Shown here in pieces: positions 9,029-18,041 of a stretch of 64,000 nt of DNA. The DNA is from Mycolicibacterium iranicum (lineage in GTDB: Bacteria > Actinomycetota > Actinomycetes > Mycobacteriales > Mycobacteriaceae). The stretch is from contig NZ_LQPC01000039.1 of assembly GCF_002101705.1 (NCBI RefSeq), positions 38,754 through 102,753 of the forward strand, read 5' to 3'. The notes under the pieces were generated by a model. It saw only the letters and a list, made by a program, of their open reading frames with translations. It was not told the origin of the DNA and ran no database searches. A program made the translations under genes and the position numbers. Each line of letters opens with the position of its first letter. The first letter of the stretch is position 1.

Positions 9029-9583
9029 TCAGTCCGTCACATCGACCCCGGCAATCCGCATCGCGTCGACGGCGTCGGCGGTCGTGGTCGGCGAGACACC
9101 GGCCGTCAGGTTCAGCAGAACCTTCGTGGCGAACCCGTTGGTGACCGCGTCGGCGGCCGTGGCTTTCACGCAGTAGTCGGTGGCGATACCCACCACGTCG
9201 ACGTCGCGGACACCGCGCTGACGGAGCCATTCGGCCAGCGGCGTGCCGTCGTCGTCAGCGCCCTCGAACCCGCTGTAGGCGGCCGAATAGTGGCCCTTCT
9301 TGAAGACGGCCTCTATCGGCGTGACGTCCAGGTCGGGGTGGAAGTCGGCGCCGGGCGTCTCGGCGACGCAGTGCACCGGCCACGAGTCGACGAAGTCGGG
9401 ATCGGCCGAGAAGTGTGACCCGGGGTCGATGTGAAAATCTTTGGTGGCCACGACATGTCGATAGTCGTGAGGAGCGGCGAGAAGGTCGTTGATACCTCGG
9501 GCCACTGCCGCTCCGCCGTCGACGGCCAACGAGCCACCCTCGCAGAAGTCGTTCTGCACGTCCACGATGATCAGTGCCTTCAT
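9029..9583 (-). CDS. pncA: Nicotinamidase/pyrazinamidase
   Basis: Hydrolyses nicotinamide to nicotinate for NAD salvage and activates pyrazinamide. 184 residues, close to M. tuberculosis PncA (186). Catalytic triad: D8 in IIVDVQNDF, Lys in VFKKGHYS and Cys in IATDYCVKAT. Iron-binding D/H residues are in ATKDFHIDPGSH. It starts in a 4-bp overlap with the end of the PAS-ANTAR gene, so it is translationally coupled to that regulator. Confidence 0.95.
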   Translation of the reverse strand: MKALIIVDVQNDFCEGGSLAVDGGAAVARGINDLLAAPHDYRHVVATKDFHIDPGSHFSADPDFVDSWPVHCVAETPGADFHPDLDVTPIEAVFKKGHYSAAYSGFEGADDDGTPLAEWLRQRGVRDVDVVGIATDYCVKATAADAVTNGFATKVLLNLTAGVSPTTTADAVDAMRIAGVDVTD

Positions 9584-10257
9584 GGCTTTACGGTATCGCC
9601 GCTGCGCTCCACCCGCTGATGTGCCGTGAGCAGCAGATGGTCGAATGCCGCGCGCGGCGGCAGCGTCTCGTCGTACACGAGCTCGCCGTATGCGGCCAGC
9701 AACTGTTCGGCCAGCACGCGCAGCTTGACGTTCGTCTCCTGCGAGCGCCAGCGCAGCAGGTCGAACGCCGCCGCGGCATCGACGCGGTAGATCAGCATCA
9801 GCATGCCCTTGACCTGTTCGATGACCGCGCGGTTCTCGGTGATCTCGGCCACTGCAGCCGACACCATCGCCGTGGTCTGTGCCTCGGTCGGAGTCAAGTC
9901 CACGTAGAAGCCGTGCGTGCCGATGAGACGGCCCGTGTCGTCGAGAAGCTGATCACCGATGACCACTACCTCGTGGATGCCGCCGCGGGTGTCGATGATG
10001 CGGTGGCGGGTGGAGAAGGTGCGGTGGGTGCGCCGCATCTCCTCCAGCGTGCCGGCCACCTGCTTGCGGTCGTCCGGATGTTTGTGCGACAGCACCAATT
10101 CGGTAGTCGGTGTGACCGAACCGGGCTCGTAGCCGTGCAGGATCTGGACCTGCTCGGACCACTCCCACCGTTCGTCGGCGAAGTAGAACCGGAACCAACC
10201 GACGCGCTCGGGTGCGCCGCCGGCAAGCGCCTGCTCCAAGGAGTCTTCGCTCGTCAC
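9580..10257 (-). CDS. PAS-ANTAR RNA-binding antiterminator
   Basis: About 225 residues. A PAS fold (about 20-125; WSEQVQILHGYEPG, GTHGFYVDLTP) is followed by an ANTAR domain (about 135-195; ENRAVIEQVKGMLMLIYRVD, LLRWRSQETN). ANTAR proteins bind paired-hairpin RNA and allow readthrough of terminators, and the PAS part would sense a ligand or partner. GTG 10257 is preferred; a TTG two codons upstream (10263) is possible. It begins 14 bp after the stop of the membrane gene at 10272 and overlaps pncA, placing it inside one long minus-strand run. Confidence 0.88.
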   Translation of the reverse strand: MTSEDSLEQALAGGAPERVGWFRFYFADERWEWSEQVQILHGYEPGSVTPTTELVLSHKHPDDRKQVAGTLEEMRRTHRTFSTRHRIIDTRGGIHEVVVIGDQLLDDTGRLIGTHGFYVDLTPTEAQTTAMVSAAVAEITENRAVIEQVKGMLMLIYRVDAAAAFDLLRWRSQETNVKLRVLAEQLLAAYGELVYDETLPPRAAFDHLLLTAHQRVERSGDTVKP

Positions 10258-10271
10258 CGGCAAATTCTAGA

Positions 10272-11558
10272 TCAGCCGCCGAAAAGCAGGTACAAACCTG
10301 TGAACGTGTAGCCCACCATCACCAGCATCATCGCCAGCTGACCGGTGAGCTGATGACGCTGCGGCAACACCGCCAGGGCGCGGTCGTGGGCGGCTATCAC
10401 CCCGGCCACGTGGCCGACGACCACGAAGCCCACCTTGAGTGTCGCCAGCACCGCGGGATGCATCGAAAGTACGTACACCACTTCGGCATCGGCCATCCCG
10501 AACAGCCGGTGCACCGTCTGCTGGCCCCGCTCCACCAGATAGGTCAGGTAGTGGGCGAACACATATCCCAGCACGATCGGGATCAGCGAATGAGCAAGCA
10601 GCCCAGGCAGTTTGCGCCGCGTGCCGGCATCGACACCTCCGGTGGCGCGCGCCGCGAGGCTGAACGTCACGCCGACGACGGTCACGAAAAGCAGCAACCC
10701 CGCGGTCCGCAATGCGCTCGCGGCGAATGCCGTATCGGTCACCTCGTCGACGAAGCTGCGCATCTTCGGCAGCGCCGAGAAACTGTCGAACGCCGTGGAT
10801 CCCAACAGCACCGACAGGACAGCGACGATGCCGGGTCGCACCGGCAACGTCAGCAGGTTGTCGAACGGATTGCCGAAGGCGATCCGGCCGTCTGCGTTGC
10901 GGCGCAAGGGCGAGAACCGGGATGCTACAACGCCGTAGACCTCGAACGGGTCGGCACGCGCACACCACCGGGTGCCGCACCAGAAGGCGCCGGCCAGCGT
11001 CACGGCGAGGTAGATGAGCAGCCACGTCCGGATCGCCCCGAGCGACCCGGGGTCGGGACTCGCCAACTCCAGCCACACGAACGCGAACAACCCGGCTGCG
11101 GCCGGCCAGTAGCCGAGCGCATCGGGATACCTGCCACCGAACGTCGGGCCGCCGAGGAACCGGCGCAGCGCCCGCACCGGCGAGAGCACCCGCCACACCG
11201 GGCCGATGGCCACCGAGAGCGCTACCAGACCGACCCACATCAGTACGTAAAACACGCCAGGAAGCGGATTTTCGGCGTTCTGGGGACCGAAGAACGACGC
11301 CACGGCGACCCAGGCGGTGAAAAGGAGCGCCGCCGCGGCCAGTGCCCAGCGCGTCGCCGGGGCGTCGACGGCGCGGGTCACCCACCCGGGAAGTGGCCGG
11401 CCGGGTCGCGCCGCGTCGAACCGTGGTTTACGCCATGCCAGCGCGACGACAGCGAAGGTGAACGTCAACGCCCAGGCAGCGCCGATCAGCGCGTAGGTGA
11501 ACGGAATTGGGAGATCTGCCGATCCACCGAGACCGTGGGCGAGGATCTGAGAGGTCAC
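10272..11558 (-). CDS. Polytopic membrane protein of unknown function
   Basis: 428 residues with about ten hydrophobic helices. Notable features are a Cys pair in FWCGTRWCARADPFEVYG and the conserved-looking RRNADGRIAFGNPFDNLL on a loop. I have a vague memory of related actinobacterial membrane proteins being labelled fenitrothion hydrolase, but I cannot verify that and do not assign it. Its start overlaps the end of the cupredoxin-like lipoprotein gene by 4 bp (ATGA, 11555-11558). It is the fourth member of a coupled operon beginning at 13973. Confidence 0.8.
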   Translation of the reverse strand: MTSQILAHGLGGSADLPIPFTYALIGAAWALTFTFAVVALAWRKPRFDAARPGRPLPGWVTRAVDAPATRWALAAAALLFTAWVAVASFFGPQNAENPLPGVFYVLMWVGLVALSVAIGPVWRVLSPVRALRRFLGGPTFGGRYPDALGYWPAAAGLFAFVWLELASPDPGSLGAIRTWLLIYLAVTLAGAFWCGTRWCARADPFEVYGVVASRFSPLRRNADGRIAFGNPFDNLLTLPVRPGIVAVLSVLLGSTAFDSFSALPKMRSFVDEVTDTAFAASALRTAGLLLFVTVVGVTFSLAARATGGVDAGTRRKLPGLLAHSLIPIVLGYVFAHYLTYLVERGQQTVHRLFGMADAEVVYVLSMHPAVLATLKVGFVVVGHVAGVIAAHDRALAVLPQRHQLTGQLAMMLVMVGYTFTGLYLLFGG

Positions 11559-11974
11559 TGCACCTGGACGGTGGCGATGGTGGTGCCCAACTCGTGCAGT
11601 TCGATATCGACGCGGCCCGGGACGCCGACACTGAACTGGAACGACTGAGCCGGACCGATGGCCACGGGGAAGGTGTGCTCGGGGGAGGAGTGCACATGCA
11701 GCTCGTCGGTGGCATCGCTGTCGACGCGGATCACGATCTGCTCATCGAGGCCTGCCTGCAGCTGCTCGTTGGTGGGGGTGACCTTGCCGCCCTTGATCGT
11801 GACGTCGACGACCAGCCGCTCAGGCGCATGCTGGGTGTCGGTCATCTCGGTGGGATTCACCGTCGCTGTATTGGATTGTGTCGGGGTGTCAGCTGTTTCG
11901 GTGGTGCTCCCGCAGCCCGCGAGTAGTAGCGCCGTAGCGGAGATGGCCAGGAATTTCTGTGCAGTCGTTGTCAC
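11555..11974 (-). CDS. Cupredoxin-like lipoprotein
   Basis: 139 residues. A lipoprotein signal peptide with lipobox LLAGC puts the protein on the outer face of the membrane after acylation of Cys. A Thr/Ser linker is followed by a small beta-sandwich (about 55-139) with DELHVHSSPEH, PGRVDIELHELG and ATVQV. This is the pattern of the EfeO-type cupredoxin-like domains. His residues in ELHVH and ELHE could bind metal, but the classical Cys-His-Met copper loop is absent. The start is GTG 11974, overlapping the stop of the 49-residue gene (GTGA). Confidence 0.82.
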   Translation of the reverse strand: MTTTAQKFLAISATALLLAGCGSTTETADTPTQSNTATVNPTEMTDTQHAPERLVVDVTIKGGKVTPTNEQLQAGLDEQIVIRVDSDATDELHVHSSPEHTFPVAIGPAQSFQFSVGVPGRVDIELHELGTTIATVQVQ

Positions 11975-12120
11975 TGTTCCCTGTCTTGATCGGGCTTGCG
12001 CCGGTTCTTTGCAGCGATGTACACGATCACCCCGGCCACGACGATGGCCGGCGCGAACGCTGGCACCGCGAGCCAGATCGGGTGGTCGGCGAGGACGACC
12101 ACCTCTGGCCTCGCGTTCAT
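11971..12120 (-). CDS. 49-residue single-helix membrane protein
   Basis: Small gene. The protein begins MNARPEVVVLADHPIW, has one membrane helix (about residues 16-36, PAFAPAIVVAGVIVYIAA) and ends in a basic/acidic tail. ATG 12118-12120 overlaps the TGA of the upstream membrane gene (12117-12120), and its own TGA overlaps the GTG of the lipoprotein gene. This double 4-bp coupling is strong evidence that it is translated. It is likely a small subunit or assembly factor of the complex encoded by its neighbours. Confidence 0.8.
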   Translation of the reverse strand: MNARPEVVVLADHPIWLAVPAFAPAIVVAGVIVYIAAKNRRKPDQDREQ

Positions 12121-13973
12121 GATTGGGCGGACGGCTGGTACTCGGCCTCGCTGCCGCTGGATTCGCTGTTGTTGATCCGTCCACCGCCCCAGGTGATTCC
12201 GGCAATCATCGCAAGCGTGCAGACCAGCACCACCAGGCATCCGATGAGCCACAGCGACGCGGGGATGTCCGGGCTGCGCTCGCGCTGAAGAATCGTGATC
12301 TCGGAGACGAACGGCCGCGTGAACTGCGCCTCGGCCGGCACCTCCTGCGCACCGATGCCGGGGTCACCCGCAAGGTAGATCGGGACCGCCGTGAGCATGC
12401 GTCCATCGTGGACGCGCAGCAGTGTCTTCCACGTTCCCGACACCGGCATCGGCTCGGTCGAGACGTAGTGGCCGGGACCGACCTTCTCCAGCGGGTCGAC
12501 GAATTGACCCGTCTGGTTGGCCAGCCCGCCCTGCCAGCCCAGCACGGCCACCCAGTTCGGATTGTCGCTGATGAGGGTCGGCGGGTTGAACCGTACGTCG
12601 GCGGTGACGTAGCGGCCCTCGCCGGGCCCCTGGGCCTCGGTGAGCGTGACCGACGCGGTCGCGTCCTGCGGCGTGTTGTAGCGCAGGCCGTTGGCTGCCG
12701 CGATGCCGATGACGAGCACGGTCAACGCGACCAGTCCGGCACCGAGCTTGCGTCCCGGGATGCGCTGGCCGGTGATCACCATGCCCGCCATTGCCCCGCA
12801 GGTGCCCACCAGCACGGCGACCGGAATCGCCATCGCGAGTGCCTCGGGCCAGATGCTCGTCGGCCAGGCGAGCGGGTAGACGGCGTTGATCCACAGCGAC
12901 TCGAGCCAAAGCCCGACGGTGGCGATGCCGAGACCGGAGACCGCGCCGAACACGATGGGCCGCTTGAACAGTGGCGTCAGCGCCACCAGTTCCACGACCA
13001 GTGCGGCGCCGAGATAGAGCGGAAACCAGTTGACCGGTGCGTCGAGCACAGGTGCCACCAGGAATGCCACGATGCCGCGCAGCCCGATGGCGATGACCGC
13101 CGCGATCAGGGCGGCGCCCCGGCCCAGGAAGATCCGCGCCATCACCAACGCCAGGGCTGCGGCCGCAGCGATCAGCATGGGCTGGAAGACCTGCCGGAAC
13201 TGCGGAACGCCGAAGTCGAACTCGATCTGGTACACCGAGGCGCCGATCAGCACGCCCGCGAAGGCGAGGTAGAGAACAAACTTCAGGCCGATGCCGTCGC
13301 GCGGAATATCAGGCGCGACCGAGCGCTTGCCCTCGTACTCCAGGTAGGCCGCCGCCAGCGTCGAGAAGCCCGCTCCGCCGATCATCATCAGGTGGGTAGG
13401 CCCCCACAGCGTGACGTCCTGGCCGAAGATGCGGTGCCAGATGTCGTCGAGCGGGAAGCCGAGGAGGGCGTACATACCGCAACCGGCCATCACGATGCCG
13501 CCGACCGGCGCGTACCAGTCGTCGGTGATGCGGACCGCGGCCGGACCCGGCCGGTTCTCTGCGCCCAGCGGCAGCACCATCGCGGTGCAGCCGGCCACGA
13601 AGATGCCGAACAAACCGATCAGGATGAAGTAGTGGGCCGGGTTGGCCAGCGCGCCGTCGTCGCGACCGTTGCCGATGTGCAGGCTGACGTCCCAGATGAA
13701 GCCGAACAGCGCACAGATGATCGACGACGTGAACAGCGCGACCGGCAGAGCGACCCAGGACGGCCGTTTGAACCGGCGCCCCGTCCAGTCGGCAAGGCTG
13801 GTCAGCCACGTGATCTTGTGGTTGCGGTGCATCCACCCGATCCACAACAAGATCGCCGCGACGATCCCGCCCGCCACCGTCAGCGCGATGATCTCGTGAA
13901 TCGCGGTGCCGCCGCCTTCGCTCCCGCCCGACTGCTGAGCCAGCACCGATACCGCCAGCTGAGATTGCTCCAT
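12117..13973 (-). CDS. Large membrane protein with duplicated D/H motif and exported C-terminal domain
   Basis: 618 residues, roughly 11-12 membrane helices. Two matching motifs are seen: D95-x3-H99-x5-D105-x6-P112-x-H114 and D176-x3-H180-x5-D186-x5-P192-x-H194. This internal duplication has the polar residues expected of metal or heme ligands inside a membrane. Residues about 430-580 look like an extracytoplasmic beta-sandwich (VTADVRFNPPTLISDNPNW, SGTWKTLLRVHDGR), followed by a last helix and a short tail. It is the first gene of a coupled operon with a 49-residue peptide, a cupredoxin-like lipoprotein and another membrane protein. I do not recognise the family. A metal-linked membrane enzyme or transporter is an inference. 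Confidence 0.85.
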   Translation of the reverse strand: MEQSQLAVSVLAQQSGGSEGGGTAIHEIIALTVAGGIVAAILLWIGWMHRNHKITWLTSLADWTGRRFKRPSWVALPVALFTSSIICALFGFIWDVSLHIGNGRDDGALANPAHYFILIGLFGIFVAGCTAMVLPLGAENRPGPAAVRITDDWYAPVGGIVMAGCGMYALLGFPLDDIWHRIFGQDVTLWGPTHLMMIGGAGFSTLAAAYLEYEGKRSVAPDIPRDGIGLKFVLYLAFAGVLIGASVYQIEFDFGVPQFRQVFQPMLIAAAAALALVMARIFLGRGAALIAAVIAIGLRGIVAFLVAPVLDAPVNWFPLYLGAALVVELVALTPLFKRPIVFGAVSGLGIATVGLWLESLWINAVYPLAWPTSIWPEALAMAIPVAVLVGTCGAMAGMVITGQRIPGRKLGAGLVALTVLVIGIAAANGLRYNTPQDATASVTLTEAQGPGEGRYVTADVRFNPPTLISDNPNWVAVLGWQGGLANQTGQFVDPLEKVGPGHYVSTEPMPVSGTWKTLLRVHDGRMLTAVPIYLAGDPGIGAQEVPAEAQFTRPFVSEITILQRERSPDIPASLWLIGCLVVLVCTLAMIAGITWGGGRINNSESSGSEAEYQPSAQS

Positions 13974-14104
13974 TGCCGCCCCTTGCTTTCGCGTGGCCGA
14001 ACCTACTGGGCGGTAATGTTGCCAGAACAGACCCAGGTGAAACCAGGGGTACCGGGTTTTGTTGAACGCCTCCGAAATGTGATCAACAGCGTCAATATGA
14101 CTGC

Positions 14105-16573
14105 ATGTCCGGGGGGAAGACCGTCATTGAGCTGCGCGTACACGGGGTCTCCGGTACGCCGCCAGAAGCGATGCTGGGATGTCCGAAAGAGTTTCTCGAA
14201 CAAGTTGCCGGCGATGACGACGCCGGGTTCTTCCGAAGGCCCGACTGGGTGGATCGGGCCGCGATGCCGCCGGACGAGAAGAAATGGTGGCGCCGGATGG
14301 AGGCGTACTCCTGGGGTGGGTTGACGTCCCGTAAGGCGACCCGCGCGGTGTGGCTGCTCTTCCTGCCCTTCAGCCTCATCAACCTTGCGCACTGGATGCT
14401 GCCGATCGCCGCGCGGCCTCGCGCGGCCGGCTGGGCCGTCAGACTTCTGAGGTTGCTCGCCCTGTCGTTCACCTTGACCTTGCTCGCGGCGATGGCCGCA
14501 GCCGTCCTCGACATCATCGTCTGGCAGTGCACGAGCATCGACTACTGCAACGCCGGGTGGGGACCGCTGGCGCTGCTGTCGTCATGGCCAATGGGAGTCC
14601 GGCTTGCGATCGGCGCCGTTCCCCTGGTGATGGTGATCGTGGCGTTGTGGCGGCTCGGGCGGGAGGAGGCAACAATCCCCCCGGATCCGGTGCTGACCGG
14701 AGCCGCGGTCCAGGGTCCCGATCGCGTACTGCTCGACAACACCGCTTCACCACCTGAAGCAGTTGTCAGTGAGAAGGATCCCTCGCCGCTGACGAAGTCC
14801 ACGTTCTGGAATCGCGACGATTCGGTGGGGTGCATGCGCGCATGCCATGTCACCGCGTGGACGGCAAGTCTCGGCGCGTTGGTGCTCGCGGCGCCGGTGA
14901 GCGACAGCCGCGGAGAATCGGCAGACACGGTCGACTGCGCACTTCTCATTGTGAATCTTGTGCTGCTGGCGCTGTCGGTGCTGGCGACAGCGTCGACCAC
15001 CATGACGGGGCGGGGAGGCACGTGTGCGTCGGCGCGGATTCGCCGTGGTCTGCACGTGATGCGCTGGTGGGCCCTGGTAGTTCTCGCGATGTCCTTGGTG
15101 TGGGTTGCGGCGTCGTACCGACCGCCGAAGCAGGAACCGCCGTCGTTCCTTCCTGGCCTTCAATCCTTTGTCAGTTGGCTGACCGCCGCACAGGCGCTGA
15201 TGTTGCTCCTGGTGCTGGTCTGCCTTATCTGGTCGAAGGCCCGTCTGGGCGCAACAGACGGTTACGAGCCGACGCTCAAGGGCTACACGGCGTGGTTCGT
15301 GGCGCTGTTGGGCTGGCTCATCGGCATAGGTTTCAGCGCGGCGGTCGGTCTCTGGACGGCCCAAACCTTCGGCACCTGGGTCTCTTCCGTCGAAGAGGCG
15401 ACAGCGATGAAGACGAATCGGCAGGCGGAGTTGAACGGGGCGGACGTCGCGGACAGCGTGCGTGCCGTCAGTGCACCGGCACCCCTGATAGTGCCGCCGG
15501 TGTATGTATGGACTGCGGTAGCCGCCCTCGTGGTCGTAGTCGTCGCATTCGTGGCCGCATTCTGCGTGTATCGGCGAGCGCTCGGTCAACGCGCCGTCGA
15601 CCGCACGGACAAGCTGGCTTCGTCGGGCCGAGACATCGAGACCAACGCCGCTGCAGCGGTGCTCAAGAAGATCCGACGAAGCCGACAACTTGCCACGTTG
15701 ACCGACCGTGGAATCAATCTCGCCGCCTTGCTGGCCCTGGTTGCGGCCGCGCTCGGGCTTGCCGCCATCGTGCTGCTGTATCTGGTAACTGCGCCCGCGG
15801 TCAACACGTTTGTGCGAGATCGCTTGGGAGGCATATCTGTAACCGCCACCGTGGCAATCATTTCGGGCTTCGTGGGTCTGGTCGTGCTGGCCGCTCGCAA
15901 TAGGAACACGCGACGCACCGTGGCGATCCTGTGGGATGTCATCACATTTTGGCCCCGCGCCAACCACCCGCTCACCCCACCGTCCTACGGCGGCAGGACA
16001 GTCTTCGACTTGCGACTCCGGATGCGGGTGCTCAGGGAGTCGGAGGAATCGGCCGAGGTCATTCTGGTGGCGCACAGCCAGGGCACCGTCATCGCGGCGG
16101 CGACAATGATGCAGGCCACCGAGTCTTGGGAACGCTATCCTCTCTTGACTTTCGGCTCCCCGTTGCGGCGCCTCTACGCGCGCAACTTCCCGGCGTACTT
16201 CAACAGCTGCGCACTGGAAAACATCAGGAAGTCACCCGAGGAGCGGACTCCGCGGTGGATGAACCTGTGGGCGTTGACCGATCCGATCGGCAGCTGGGTC
16301 TTCGATCAGTCAACCGTGTATCTCGGGGGCGATCCGGAGCCCAAACCGATGGTCGACATGATCGCCGACGTGGATTGCCGCATTTTCGATGTGATGCAGT
16401 TGGTTCCGCGAGCAGGTCTTTATGATGTGTCGAGTACTGCTGCCATATGCGGACATTCGGGCTTCTGGAATCGCGGCGAATACATCAAGGCAGTATGCGC
16501 GTTGCAGACGCTCGTGGTCGGCGAAGAAGGTGTGCTCGACATGACCTCCATGGCGAGATCCGATCAAATGTAG
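14105..16573 (+). CDS. Membrane protein with alpha/beta-hydrolase-like domain
   Basis: 822 residues. It opens with a hydrolase-like strand-loop (VIELRVHGVSGTPP, residues 6-19). Then come about eight membrane helices in several groups between residues 75 and 605. The soluble C-terminal region carries a nucleophile-elbow motif (VILVAHSQGTVIAAA) and LLTFGSPLRRLY. The Ser in AHSQG would be the nucleophile. The hydrolase fold seems to be interrupted by a membrane insert. Base composition is somewhat less GC-rich than that of neighbours. Substrate unknown, lipid or envelope ester is a guess. It is divergent from the membrane operon at 13973 (131-bp gap). Confidence 0.78.
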   Translation: MSGGKTVIELRVHGVSGTPPEAMLGCPKEFLEQVAGDDDAGFFRRPDWVDRAAMPPDEKKWWRRMEAYSWGGLTSRKATRAVWLLFLPFSLINLAHWMLPIAARPRAAGWAVRLLRLLALSFTLTLLAAMAAAVLDIIVWQCTSIDYCNAGWGPLALLSSWPMGVRLAIGAVPLVMVIVALWRLGREEATIPPDPVLTGAAVQGPDRVLLDNTASPPEAVVSEKDPSPLTKSTFWNRDDSVGCMRACHVTAWTASLGALVLAAPVSDSRGESADTVDCALLIVNLVLLALSVLATASTTMTGRGGTCASARIRRGLHVMRWWALVVLAMSLVWVAASYRPPKQEPPSFLPGLQSFVSWLTAAQALMLLLVLVCLIWSKARLGATDGYEPTLKGYTAWFVALLGWLIGIGFSAAVGLWTAQTFGTWVSSVEEATAMKTNRQAELNGADVADSVRAVSAPAPLIVPPVYVWTAVAALVVVVVAFVAAFCVYRRALGQRAVDRTDKLASSGRDIETNAAAAVLKKIRRSRQLATLTDRGINLAALLALVAAALGLAAIVLLYLVTAPAVNTFVRDRLGGISVTATVAIISGFVGLVVLAARNRNTRRTVAILWDVITFWPRANHPLTPPSYGGRTVFDLRLRMRVLRESEESAEVILVAHSQGTVIAAATMMQATESWERYPLLTFGSPLRRLYARNFPAYFNSCALENIRKSPEERTPRWMNLWALTDPIGSWVFDQSTVYLGGDPEPKPMVDMIADVDCRIFDVMQLVPRAGLYDVSSTAAICGHSGFWNRGEYIKAVCALQTLVVGEEGVLDMTSMARSDQM

Positions 16574-16575
16574 CC

Positions 16576-17958
16576 TTACTTCCGCGGTGGACGAAGAACT
16601 TTCATCGCCATCTGCATGATCGGGGACGGAATGCGGTCCTTCATCGTCAGCGCCGAGGCGCCCACCTGCGTCCGTATCGGGGTACCGCGGCCGAAAGTGC
16701 GGTTGAGCGGACCCCCGCTCGGTTCCAGATCGACGTGCAATGGCGGTCTGCCGTCGGCGGCGCCGAGTGCGTTGGAGATGACCATTCGCTGAATCTCGCT
16801 GGTGCCCTCGAAGATGGTGTACAGCTTGGCATCTCGATACCACTTCTCCACGGGGTGGTCTTTGACGTACCCGTAGCCGCCCATGGTCTGGATGGCGCGC
16901 TCGGTGGCCTTCACGGCGAGCTCGCTGGCCGCCAGCTTCGACATCGACCCCTCGCCCCGTTCGAACGGCACGCCCGTGGCAGCCATCCAGGACGCCCGCC
17001 AGGTGAGCAGCCGCGCGGCATCCAGGGCTGTGGCGATATCGGCGAGCGGGAACGCGATGCCCTGGTTGTCGATGATCGGCGCCCCGAACGCCTCACGCCG
17101 GTTGGCGTACTCCGTCACGTACTCCAAGGCGGCCCTGGTGATCCCGAGCGCCTGCGCGGCAACCATCGGCCGGGTCTGCTCGAACGTACCCAGCGTCGCA
17201 GAGCCCGAGTGCTTTCCGCCCTCGACCGCTTCGCGAGCGCGAGCCAACTTGTGGTCGAGCTTCTCCTGTCCGCCCAGAAGGTGATCGCCCGGCACCCGGA
17301 CGGAGTTGAACTTCAACTCCGCGGTGTGGGAGGCGCGGCAGCCGAGCTTGTCCAGCTTTCGCACCATGTCGAGACCAGGTGTGCCGCCGGGCACGATGAA
17401 CAGGGCCTGCCCCTTGTGTCCGAGCTCCTGATCGACGACGGCATTGACGACGTGGACATTGGCGATACCGCCGTTGCCGATCCACATCTTGTGGCCGTCG
17501 ATGATCCAGTCATCACCGTCGCGGCGGGCAGTGGTTCGCAGATTTCGGACGTCACTGCCGCCCTCGGGCTCCGAGATCGCCAGCGCCGCCAGCTTGAGAT
17601 CGCCCGGCGTGCCGAAACACTCCGGCGCCCACTGCAGCATCTGCTCCGGAGATGCGGCCTGGCCGATCGCCGACAGCGCGAGAGCGGGCATGACCACAGC
17701 GAGCCCGATGCCTGCACACCCCCAGAACAGCTCTTCCATGAACATCGGCAGCGACAGGCCAGTCGGGTCGCCGATGAGATCGCGATAGAACAGCGGGCTG
17801 TAGAAGCCTCTCGTGGCCGCCTCCTCCAATACCGGCCACGGGAACTCCTGGCGCTGGTCGTAGTCGGCGGCGACGGGCCGGACGACCTGTTCGGCGAACT
17901 CGTGCGCGCGCCGTGCGAGGTCGTGCTGGGCAGCTGTGGGGGTGATGTCGAAGGTCAT
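16576..17958 (-). CDS. Acyl-CoA dehydrogenase (FadE family)
   Basis: FAD-dependent alpha,beta-dehydrogenation of an acyl-CoA. 460 residues from ATG 17958, which has GGGAG six bases upstream; an in-frame GTG at 17982 is less likely. Motifs: AALAISEPEGGSDVRNL (FAD/substrate binding), MWIGNGG, and YTIFEGTSEIQR with the catalytic Glu position. A C-terminal extension (about 400-460) ends in a basic tail. Chain-length preference cannot be read from the sequence. Divergent from the C39-like gene with an 83-bp gap. Confidence 0.92.
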   Translation of the reverse strand: MTFDITPTAAQHDLARRAHEFAEQVVRPVAADYDQRQEFPWPVLEEAATRGFYSPLFYRDLIGDPTGLSLPMFMEELFWGCAGIGLAVVMPALALSAIGQAASPEQMLQWAPECFGTPGDLKLAALAISEPEGGSDVRNLRTTARRDGDDWIIDGHKMWIGNGGIANVHVVNAVVDQELGHKGQALFIVPGGTPGLDMVRKLDKLGCRASHTAELKFNSVRVPGDHLLGGQEKLDHKLARAREAVEGGKHSGSATLGTFEQTRPMVAAQALGITRAALEYVTEYANRREAFGAPIIDNQGIAFPLADIATALDAARLLTWRASWMAATGVPFERGEGSMSKLAASELAVKATERAIQTMGGYGYVKDHPVEKWYRDAKLYTIFEGTSEIQRMVISNALGAADGRPPLHVDLEPSGGPLNRTFGRGTPIRTQVGASALTMKDRIPSPIMQMAMKVLRPPRK

Positions 17959-18041
17959 GAAGAACTCCCGGTTTGAGTGCACACCTGTTCACTGGTACCC
18001 AGTTCGCCACGGCGGGAATCGGCCAGTTCTACCGTGGTGGG

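Noticed and set aside
10212..11648. 478-residue plus-strand frame
   Set aside because: Antisense to a well-supported membrane gene; Arg/Gln/His-rich shadow composition.
12123..14324. 733-residue plus-strand frame
   Set aside because: Antisense to the D/H-repeat membrane gene; composition is Arg/Asp/His-rich without any fold, typical of the shadow frame in GC-rich DNA.
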